From Alphaproteobacteria bacterium (GTDB taxonomy: Bacteria; Pseudomonadota; Alphaproteobacteria; Rhizobiales; Hyphomicrobiaceae), in assembly GCA_005888525.1 (NCBI GenBank), contig VBAB01000436.1:1-5995 (forward strand): a stretch of DNA of 5,995 nucleotides, written 5' to 3'. Shown piece by piece: positions 1-4,735 of this stretch. A model generated the notes under the pieces. It was not told the DNA's origin. It worked only from the letters and a program-made list of their open reading frames with translations, and did not search any database. The translations under genes were made by a program, and so were the position numbers. Position 1 is the first letter of the stretch. Each line of letters starts with the position of its first letter.

Positions 1-225
1 GCGCCGCCCATCTCGCTCCAGCTCCGCGTCGGTGCTGTGGGTTCCGCCGTCGACCTCGACGATCAACCGCTGTGACAGGCACGCGAAGTCGACGATGAAA
101 TGATCTATGGGAACCTGTTGGCGAAACTTGAAGCCGGCGTGTTTCAGTTCTCGCAACCTCCACCAAAGCCGCCGCTCGGCTTCGGTCCGGTTCCTACGCA
201 AGTGTCGAGCAAACTCGTTGGCCAT
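1..225 (-). CDS. DUF559 endonuclease-domain protein, N-terminal part (runs off the left edge)
   Basis: Reading the minus strand from the ATG at 223-225 gives 75 uninterrupted codons to the window edge. The start MANEFARHLRRNRTEAERRL is typical of DUF559 proteins, small (about 110-130 aa) members of the PD-(D/E)xK nuclease fold related to Vsr-type very-short-patch repair endonucleases. Visible landmarks are the conserved R12-N-R-T-E-A-E helix, LWWRLR-type aromatics at 20-24, Asp46 in IVDF, and Glu57-Val-Asp59-Gly in the second catalytic strand, followed by GGTH. These match the expected active-site acids; the C-terminal third is outside the window. No good Shine-Dalgarno is present; only a G-rich stretch lies upstream. 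It is on the same strand as paaB, 122 nt downstream of it. DUF559 genes are often solitary cargo with no link to neighbouring metabolism; cleavage activity and target are unproven. Confidence 0.85.
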   Translation of the reverse strand, partial: MANEFARHLRRNRTEAERRLWWRLRELKHAGFKFRQQVPIDHFIVDFACLSQRLIVEVDGGTHSTDAELERDGRR

Positions 226-251
226 GGCGATCTGGATACCCCCACCCCTAA

Positions 252-301
252 CCCCTCCCCGCGTCGCGCTGAAAGCGCGCCTTCGGCACGACGGGGAGGG
301 G
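252..301. repeat. GC-rich intergenic palindrome between paaB and the DUF559 gene
   Basis: CCCCTCCCC (252-260) pairs perfectly with GGGGAGGGG (293-301), and after a 2-nt bulge GTCG (263-266) pairs with CGAC (289-292). The centre can instead fold as CGCGCT/AGCGCG (265-270 with 274-279) around a GAA loop. This resembles the dispersed intergenic palindromes common in alphaproteobacterial genomes. There is no T-tract on either side, so it is not a classical intrinsic terminator, but it could stop or stabilise the paaB transcript end. Confidence 0.65.
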
Positions 302-347
302 AATCCGCGCGGCGCCACTGGAGAGGTAGGGCATCACCATGGTGCGA

Positions 348-635
348 TCACATATGCCCGACTTCATCGGGCACCTCGTAGAAGGTCGGGTGGCGGTAGA
401 TCTTGCTGCCGGTGGGCTCGAACAGCTCGGCCTTGTCGGCCGGGTCGGAGGCCGTGATGGCGCCGGACGGCACCACCCAGATCGACACGGCTTCCCCGCG
501 CCGCGTGTAGACGTCGCGCGCAGCCTGCAGCGCCATCGCCGCGTCGGCCGCGTGCACGCTGCCCGCATGCTTGTGCGGCAACCCGGAGCGGTTGCGGATG
601 AAGACCTCCCACAGCGGCATCGGCGCCTCGGACAT
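348..635 (-). CDS. paaB: Phenylacetyl-CoA epoxidase subunit PaaB
   Basis: PaaB is a small structural subunit of the cytoplasmic multicomponent epoxidase PaaABCE, which converts phenylacetyl-CoA to the ring-1,2-epoxide; it bridges or stabilises PaaA and PaaC rather than carrying metal. The 95-aa product has the length of E. coli PaaB and its hallmark segments: PLWEVFIRNRSGLPHKHAGS (7-26), SVHAAD (26-31), ALQAARDVYTRR (35-46), SIWVV (51-55), and the closing KIYRHPTFYEVPDEVGHM. The ATG at 633-635 is chosen because AAGGAG (644-649) lies 8 nt upstream and the protein then starts where the family starts; a GTG at 665 would add ten unrelated residues. It follows the DUF3291 gene by 22 nt on the same strand. 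Normally paaC comes next, but here the next gene is a DUF559 nuclease. Confidence 0.96.
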   Translation of the reverse strand: MSEAPMPLWEVFIRNRSGLPHKHAGSVHAADAAMALQAARDVYTRRGEAVSIWVVPSGAITASDPADKAELFEPTGSKIYRHPTFYEVPDEVGHM

Positions 636-643
636 GGCCGTCA

Positions 644-649
644 CTCCTT
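644..649 (-). promoter_or_regulatory. Ribosome binding site of paaB
   Basis: On the minus strand this reads AAGGAG, 8 nt before the ATG at 635. It decides the paaB start in favour of 635 over the upstream in-frame GTG at 665. Confidence 0.75.
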
Positions 650-657
650 CGCCGTCC

Positions 658-1140
658 TCATGCACACCGCTGGTTCATCCAGAGCTTGACGTTGGGCAGG
701 CTCTCCCAGCCGAAGGCGTGCTCGCTGGGGCCATGCTGCGTCAGATGAGCGAGACGCGCCAGCGCTTCCTCGGGCGTCGGGATGTGGCCGACGGGGACCC
801 ACCACATCACGAAATGCGGCGTCGCCCTCGGCTCGAACCAGTTGCCCTTCTTCTGGTAGATGCGCTTGTGCACCGTGTTCCACACGAAGTGCTCGAGTTG
901 CTCCGGCGTCTCCCAGACGCTCAAGTTGACGATGAACTGGGGGTCATCCGTCAACTTGATGTCGGTTGCGTTGCCTGCCTCGCTCTGCAGACGCCACACG
1001 AAACCCGCACTCCGCTCGGCAAGCGCGTTGACGCCGTCGAGCGCCCCCATGAACTCGGCCATGCGGGGGTCGTCGGTGGCAAAGCGGGCACGCCCCACAT
1101 TGAGCTGCGCCAGATGCGTGCCGGCAGGTTGCACAACCAT
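658..1140 (-). CDS. DUF3291 domain protein encoded between paaA and paaB
   Basis: A 160-aa protein recognisable as DUF3291 from HLAQLNVGRA (9-18), DDPRMAEFMGALDGVNALAE (23-42), SAGFVWRLQ (44-52), the central NLSVWETPEQLEHFVW (72-87) and HFVMWWVPVGHIPTPEEAL (109-127). No enzymatic reaction is established for this family. The spaced aromatics and histidines (His84, His91, His109, His119) and the strand-helix pattern resemble the ferredoxin-like alpha+beta barrel of ABM/Dabb mono-oxygenase-type proteins; that is my structural inference. No signal peptide or membrane segment is seen, so it is likely cytosolic. The ATG (1138-1140) lies 3 nt after the paaA stop, with GGAG (1147-1150) inside the last paaA codons, so translation is probably coupled to paaA. 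Position inside the epoxidase operon suggests an accessory role in phenylacetyl-CoA oxidation (assembly, protection, or handling of a reactive intermediate), unproven. Confidence 0.88.
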   Translation of the reverse strand: MVVQPAGTHLAQLNVGRARFATDDPRMAEFMGALDGVNALAERSAGFVWRLQSEAGNATDIKLTDDPQFIVNLSVWETPEQLEHFVWNTVHKRIYQKKGNWFEPRATPHFVMWWVPVGHIPTPEEALARLAHLTQHGPSEHAFGWESLPNVKLWMNQRCA

Positions 1141-1143
1141 GGT

Positions 1144-2148
1144 CTACTCCGCTGCTATCTTTGCCGCCGCCGCCCGCTCGGCGCGCTTCCTCGCGTGCGC
1201 CAGTGCCGCCTCGCGCACCCACACCCCGTCCTCGTGCGCTTGGCCGCGCACGGCCATGCGCTGGCGGTTGCAGGGGCCGTCGCCCGCCAGCACGCGCTTG
1301 AACTCCGACCAGTCGATTTCGCCGAAGCGCCAATGCCCACTGGCCTCGTCGCGCTTCAAGTCCGGGTCTGGGAACGTGAGGCCCAGGTAGTGGCCCTGCG
1401 GCACGGTCGCATCGATGAACTTCTGGCGCAGGTCGTCGTTGGAGAAGCGCTTGATCTTCCATTTCATGGTGTCGGCCGAATGCAGGCTCTCCTTGTCGGA
1501 GGGGCCGAACATCATCAGCGAGGGCCACCACCAGCGGCTGAGCGCGTCCTGCGCCATTGCCTTCTGCGCCGCACTGCCGCGGCAGAGCGTCAGCATGATC
1601 TCGTAGCCCTGCCGCTGATGGAAGCTCTCCTCCTTGCAGATGCGGATCATCGCCCGCGCGTAGGGGCCGTAGCTGCAGCGGCACAGCGGGATCTGGTTCA
1701 TGATCGCCGCCCCGTCGACCAGCCAGCCGACGGCGCCGATGTCGGCCCAGGACAGCGTCGGATAGTTGAAGATCGAGGAGTACTTGGCTTTGCCGGCGAG
1801 CAGCTGGGCCACCATCTCCTCGCGCGACAGCCCGAGCGTCTCGGCGGCGGCGTAGAGGTAGAGGCCGTGGCCGGCCTCGTCTTGAACCTTGGCCAGCAGC
1901 GCCACCTTGCGCCTGAGCGAAGGGGCGCGGGCGAGCCAATTGCCCTCGGGCTGCATGCCGATGATCTCGGAGTGCGCGTGCTGCGAGATCTGGCGCACAA
2001 GCGTGCGCCGGTAGGCCTCGGGCATCCAGTCGTTGGGCTCGATCTTGTCTTCCGCGTCGATCTTGGCCTGGAAGCGGGCGAGCTTGGCCGGATCTTCCGC
2101 GGCGGCCGGGTGCCCCGTGTCCTTGACGTTGAGGCCTTGCGTGTACAT
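1144..2148 (-). CDS. paaA: Phenylacetyl-CoA epoxidase catalytic subunit PaaA
   Basis: PaaA is the diiron, oxygen-activating subunit of the PaaABCE epoxidase, acting on phenylacetyl-CoA in the cytoplasm. The product is 334 aa, slightly longer than E. coli PaaA (309 aa); extra residues are in a short N-terminal lead and an Ala/Arg-rich tail (about 313-334). Bacterial-multicomponent-monooxygenase-type carboxylate/His ligand motifs are visible: SEIIGMQPEGNW (Glu61, Glu68), DEAGH (90-94, Glu91 and His94), and KEESFH (172-177, Glu174 and His177). Also typical are AKVQDEAGHGLYLY, MNQIPLCRCSYGPYARAM and WWPSLMMFGPSD. The ATG at 2146-2148 (MYTQGLNV) is chosen because it matches the family start and has GGAAAGA (2155-2161) 6 nt upstream; the open frame reaches further to 2478 but that stretch is GC-driven and overlaps the divergent hydrolase. 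It is first in the operon paaA-DUF3291-paaB. Confidence 0.97.
   Translation of the reverse strand: MYTQGLNVKDTGHPAAAEDPAKLARFQAKIDAEDKIEPNDWMPEAYRRTLVRQISQHAHSEIIGMQPEGNWLARAPSLRRKVALLAKVQDEAGHGLYLYAAAETLGLSREEMVAQLLAGKAKYSSIFNYPTLSWADIGAVGWLVDGAAIMNQIPLCRCSYGPYARAMIRICKEESFHQRQGYEIMLTLCRGSAAQKAMAQDALSRWWWPSLMMFGPSDKESLHSADTMKWKIKRFSNDDLRQKFIDATVPQGHYLGLTFPDPDLKRDEASGHWRFGEIDWSEFKRVLAGDGPCNRQRMAVRGQAHEDGVWVREAALAHARKRAERAAAAKIAAE
1147..1150 (-). promoter_or_regulatory. Ribosome binding site of the DUF3291 gene, inside the paaA end
   Basis: GGAG on the minus strand, 6 nt before the ATG at 1140 and overlapping the final codons of paaA. Together with the 3-nt gap between the paaA stop and this start it indicates translational coupling. 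Confidence 0.6.
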
Positions 2149-2154
2149 CGCGCG

Positions 2155-2161
2155 TCTTTCC
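2155..2161 (-). promoter_or_regulatory. Ribosome binding site of paaA
   Basis: GGAAAGA on the minus strand, 6 nt ahead of the ATG at 2148. It is a modest match to the anti-SD but the only one near the family-consistent start. Confidence 0.5.
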
Positions 2162-2186
2162 GGGCGAGTGGAGGAATCCCGCCCGC

Positions 2187-2195
2187 ATAATATCA
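2187..2195 (-). promoter_or_regulatory. Candidate extended -10 promoter element for paaA
   Basis: The minus strand reads TGATATTAT, i.e. a TGn extension followed by TATTAT (2187-2192), in an AT-rich island within otherwise GC-rich DNA. It would place the transcript start near 2180 and give a leader of about 30 nt before the paaA ATG. No convincing -35 hexamer sits 17 nt upstream, which fits an extended -10 or an activator-dependent promoter. Sequence-only prediction. Confidence 0.4.
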
Positions 2196-2288
2196 GAAAG
2201 AACCGCGCCGTGCGCCAGGGCCGGCGAGCGGAAAAATGGCGCGGCACGAACGCCCACAGCCCGGCTTTTCGCGATCTTGCACCGCACC

Positions 2289-2315
2289 CATGGCCATGCC
2301 ACGGTGCGCGCCGTG
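2289..2315. promoter_or_regulatory. Adjacent short palindromes in the paaA/hydrolase divergent region (candidate operator)
   Basis: CATGGCCATG (2289-2298) is a perfect 10-bp palindrome. Directly next to it CACGGTGCGCGCCGTG (2300-2315) is palindromic at 14 of 16 positions. In addition GCACCG (2279-2284) and CGGTGC (2302-2307) form an inverted pair around the first palindrome. Their place 25-50 bp before the hydrolase start and between two divergent genes is where a repressor could act on both. No known PaaR or PaaX consensus is recognised, and such palindromes are fairly easy to get in GC-rich DNA. Confidence 0.25.
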
Positions 2316-2340
2316 CGAACCGCCTGGGCCACAATTCGCG

Positions 2341-3249
2341 ATGCAGAACTGGATCGACATCCACTACACCTCGCGCGACGGGCTGCGGCTCTATGCGCGC
2401 CACTACCCGGCACCCGGCTCGGCCCTCCGGCCCGTCGTGTGCCTGGCGGGGCTCACGCGCAACTGCCGCGACTTCCACGACCTCGCGACCGCGCTGGCGG
2501 CCGGGGACGAGACGGGACGCGACGTCTACGCGATCGACAGCCGCGGACGCGGGCGCTCGCAGAACGATGCGAACTGGAAGAACTACTCGATCCTGATCGA
2601 GCTCAACGACGTGCTCGACTTCATGACCATGAAAGGCCTCGACCGCGCGGCCGTCATAGGCACGTCCCGCGGCGGGCTCATCGCCATGCTGATGGCCGTG
2701 CTGCGGCCCAATGCGATGGGCGTCGCGGTGCTGAACGACATCGGGCCCGTGATCGAGCGGGAGGGCCTATCCCGCATCGTCGCCTATGTCGGCCGCGTGC
2801 CGCTGCCGGACGACTGGAAGGAAGCAACCGAGCTCGTCACCGAGATGAACCGGCGGCAGTTCACGGCCGTGTCGCCTGAACAGTGGGAGACGTTTGCGCG
2901 GGCCGTCTTCAACGACGACAACGGCCTGCCCGCGCCCGCCTACGACCCGGGGCTCGCCAAAGCCACCTCCGTGATGGACGGGCCGATGCCGGAGCTGTGG
3001 CCGCAGTTCACGGCGCTGGCGCACGTGCCTCTGCTCGCCATCCGCGGCGAGAACTCGGACATCCTGAGCGAGAAAACGTTCGCCGAGATGCGCGTCCGCC
3101 ACCCCAGGATGACGGCGGTCACGGTGCGCGGCCAGGGCCACGCGCCCCTCCTGATGGACGCCCCCACCATCGACGCCATCGCCGACTTCCTCGCGCGATC
3201 GGATGGCGAGACCTACGCCGGGGTGCCGGCGCTCTCCGCCGCTGGTTGA
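2341..3249 (+). CDS. Alpha/beta-fold hydrolase
   Basis: A 302-aa cytosolic alpha/beta hydrolase, close to the usual size of MhpC-like and related single-domain members. The triad is intact: nucleophile Ser109 in the elbow GTSRGG (107-112), acid Asp240 in RGENSD (235-240) after the sixth or seventh strand, and His267 in GQGHAPLL (264-271). The oxyanion-hole strand reads PVVCLAGLTRN (31-41), and YAIDSRGRGRS (63-73) is the typical D-x-R-G-x-G-x-S loop. A cap region spans about 135-215. Substrate is unknown: esterase, lactonase or C-C/thioester hydrolysis are all possible. The ATG at 2341 fits the fold start (WIDIHYTSRDGLRLYARHY); it has no clear Shine-Dalgarno, and the open frame extends back to 2236 with unconvincing residues. 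It is transcribed divergently from paaA and convergently to paaK, so it is not in either operon; a link to phenylacetate metabolism rests only on location. Confidence 0.92.
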   Translation: MQNWIDIHYTSRDGLRLYARHYPAPGSALRPVVCLAGLTRNCRDFHDLATALAAGDETGRDVYAIDSRGRGRSQNDANWKNYSILIELNDVLDFMTMKGLDRAAVIGTSRGGLIAMLMAVLRPNAMGVAVLNDIGPVIEREGLSRIVAYVGRVPLPDDWKEATELVTEMNRRQFTAVSPEQWETFARAVFNDDNGLPAPAYDPGLAKATSVMDGPMPELWPQFTALAHVPLLAIRGENSDILSEKTFAEMRVRHPRMTAVTVRGQGHAPLLMDAPTIDAIADFLARSDGETYAGVPALSAAG

Positions 3250-3251
3250 GC

Positions 3252-3341
3252 GTAGGGCGCAATTGGCGCCAGCCGTTTGCGCCGAGCAACGGTAGAGGCG
3301 GCGCAATACCCCCGGATCAAGTCCGGGGTATTGCGCCCTAC
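3252..3341. repeat. Nested inverted repeat between the convergent hydrolase and paaK genes
   Basis: The outer arms GTAGGGCGCAAT (3252-3263) and ATTGCGCCCTAC (3330-3341) are perfect 12-bp inverted copies. Nested inside, 3300-3316 and 3322-3337 pair over 16 bp with one bulged C, around a TCAAG loop (3317-3321). The two alternatives share the right arm, so only one can form at a time. The element looks like a dispersed intergenic palindrome of alphaproteobacteria. It starts 2 nt after the hydrolase stop and its right arm contains the paaK stop codon (3338-3340). A stable hairpin here could end transcription from both sides, though no T-tract is present. Confidence 0.75.
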
Positions 3342-4576
3342 CCATACGTGCGCTCGTCGGCGATGACCTTGCCGTCGTTGGGGAGCGAGCCGGGCGCCAC
3401 CAGCTCGACCTCGCCCTTGAGCTTGGTGACGGCCTGCAGCGTCTCGGCGAGCTTGGCCTTCAGGCCGGCGTCTGCGCCCGCCGCCTCGGCCCGCAGGGTC
3501 ATGACATCCTGCTCGCCGGCGCGCGCGACGACCAGGCGGACGCGACCGAGGCCAGGGTAGCGCTTTGCCACCTCGGCCACCTGCTCGGGATGCACGAACA
3601 TGCCCTTGACCTTGGTGGTCTGGTCGGCGCGGCCGAGCCAGCCCTTGATGCGCATGTTGGTGCGCCCGCACGGGCTTGCACCCGGCAGCACGGCGGAGAG
3701 GTCGCCGGTGCCGAAGCGGATCATCGGATAGTCGCGGTTGAAGGTGGTGACGACCACCTCGCCCACTTCACCCGCGGGCACGGGATCGCCCGTGCCCGGC
3801 CGCACGATCTCCACGACCACGCCCTCGTCGATGATCATGCCCTCCAGTGCCGGGCTCTCGTAGGCGATGATGCCGACGTCGGCGGTGGCGTAGGTCTGGT
3901 ACGTGTCGATGCCGCGCGCCTTGTACTCGGCCCGCAGCGAGGGAAACAGCGCGGCGCCGCCGACCAGCGCCTTTTTGAAGGACGAGGCGTCCTTGCCGGC
4001 CTCCTTGGCCTTGTCGAGCAGGATCTTCAGGTAGTCGGGCACGCCCACGTAGGCCGTTGGCTTTACGTATTGGATGATGTCGAGCTGTTGCTCGGTCTGG
4101 CCGGGACCGGCGGCAATGACGGCGCAGCCTAGCGCGCGCGCGCCGGAGTCCAGGATCCACGCACCCGGCGTCAGATGATAGGCGAACGTGTTGTGGACGA
4201 TGTCGCCCTTGCGCATACCCGCGGCAAAGAGTGCGCGTGCCGTGCGCCACCAGTCCTCGCCGAAGCCCTCGGGCTCGAAGATCGGACCGGGCGACATGAA
4301 GATGCGGGCCAGCGCACCGGCGGGAGAGGTCGTGAAGCCGCCATAAGGCGGGTTCTTGGCCTGCAGGTCCTTGAGCGCCGACTTGCGCAAGACCGGCAGC
4401 TTCGCGAGCGCGGCCCGCGAGATGACGGAAGCGGGGTCGACCCCCTTCAGGTGCGCCGCCCAGCCCGGCGCCTTGGCCATGGCTAGGCGAACGAGATCGG
4501 GAAGCAGGTTGAACTGCGCCAGCTCCCGTTGGGCCGGATCGCGCACCTCGAGCTGGTCATAATATTTGTCGGTCAC
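3338..4576 (-). CDS. paaK: PaaK-family phenylacetate-CoA ligase-like AMP-binding protein
   Basis: A 412-aa member of the PaaK branch of the ANL adenylating superfamily, near the usual length (about 430). Enzymes of this family activate phenylacetate with ATP and CoA to phenylacetyl-CoA. Seen in order: a PaaK-like N-terminus with LAKLPVLRKSALKDLQ (57-72); an A5-like YQTYATADVGIIAYE (226-240); A7 YPMIRFGTGDLS (283-294); A8 RIKGWLGRADQTTKVKGMFVHP (309-330); and a C-terminal Lys403 in NDGKVIADER (A10 position). The A3 loop, normally SSGTTGK, reads MSPGPIFEPEG (94-104), so the usual Thr/Gly/Lys residues are absent; the substrate or reaction may differ from classical PaaK. The start is a GTG (4574-4576) with AGGGTGA (4581-4587) 4 nt upstream. 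It lies downstream of the livF-type gene, separated by a repeat. The symbol is a family assignment; substrate is inferred. Confidence 0.82.
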   Translation of the reverse strand: MTDKYYDQLEVRDPAQRELAQFNLLPDLVRLAMAKAPGWAAHLKGVDPASVISRAALAKLPVLRKSALKDLQAKNPPYGGFTTSPAGALARIFMSPGPIFEPEGFGEDWWRTARALFAAGMRKGDIVHNTFAYHLTPGAWILDSGARALGCAVIAAGPGQTEQQLDIIQYVKPTAYVGVPDYLKILLDKAKEAGKDASSFKKALVGGAALFPSLRAEYKARGIDTYQTYATADVGIIAYESPALEGMIIDEGVVVEIVRPGTGDPVPAGEVGEVVVTTFNRDYPMIRFGTGDLSAVLPGASPCGRTNMRIKGWLGRADQTTKVKGMFVHPEQVAEVAKRYPGLGRVRLVVARAGEQDVMTLRAEAAGADAGLKAKLAETLQAVTKLKGEVELVAPGSLPNDGKVIADERTYG

Positions 4577-4617
4577 TGGCTCACCCTGCGCTACAGCTCA
4601 ATCGAAACCAACGCCCT

Positions 4618-4734
4618 TGTCATACCGGGGCTTGCCTGCCCTTGGACTTGTTCCGAGGGTCCCCGGTATCCAGCCATCCGCGAGCGCCGGGGTTTGCGTG
4701 ACCGTGGATCCCGGTGACAAGCACCGGGATGACA
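4618..4734. repeat. Dispersed inverted repeat between livF and the PaaK-like gene
   Basis: The ends TGTCATACCGGGGCTTG (4618-4634) and CAAGCACCGGGATGACA (4718-4734) are inverted copies matching at 15 of 17 positions. Within it lie two separate hairpins: ATACCGGGG (4622-4630) with CCCCGGTAT (4661-4669), enclosing CCCTTGGA/TCCGAGGG (4639-4646, 4652-4659); and ATCCCGGTG (4708-4716) with CACCGGGAT (4722-4730) around an ACAAG loop. This two-hairpin plan is typical of short dispersed palindromic elements in alphaproteobacteria. It fills nearly all of the 159-nt gap and ends 1 nt from the livF stop codon, so it may attenuate or stabilise the mRNA between the two genes. Confidence 0.8.
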
Positions 4735-4735
4735 G

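Noticed and set aside
252..301. CRISPR-like or terminator reading of the GC-rich palindrome
   Set aside because: There is a single palindrome with no repeat-spacer periodicity, and no run of T follows on either strand.
571..2190. Long plus-strand open frame of 539 codons opposite paaB, DUF3291 and paaA
   Set aside because: It is antisense to three well-recognised genes, its product is Ala/Arg/His/Leu/Val-rich with no family features, and such long open antisense frames are expected in DNA with strong GC third-position bias.
2236..2340. 35-residue N-terminal extension of the alpha/beta hydrolase
   Set aside because: The residues are Pro/Cys/Ala-rich and do not fit the fold start, and there is no ribosome site at 2236; it also contains the palindromes of the divergent control region.
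944..2413. Minus-strand open frame of 489 codons overlapping paaA in another frame
   Set aside because: It is an Arg/Ala/Gly-rich shifted reading of paaA without recognisable motifs.
2149..2478. N-terminal extension of paaA by 110 residues
   Set aside because: It would overlap the hydrolase coding region, is not part of any PaaA family member I know, and the ATG at 2148 has a ribosome site and matches the family start.
2767..3345. Minus-strand open frame of 192 codons opposite the hydrolase
   Set aside because: It is antisense to an intact catalytic-triad protein and shows only His/Arg/Gly/Val-rich filler composition.
3590..4132. Plus-strand open frame of 180 codons opposite the PaaK-like gene
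   Set aside because: It has no recognisable domain and is explained as an antisense shadow of the PaaK-like coding frame.
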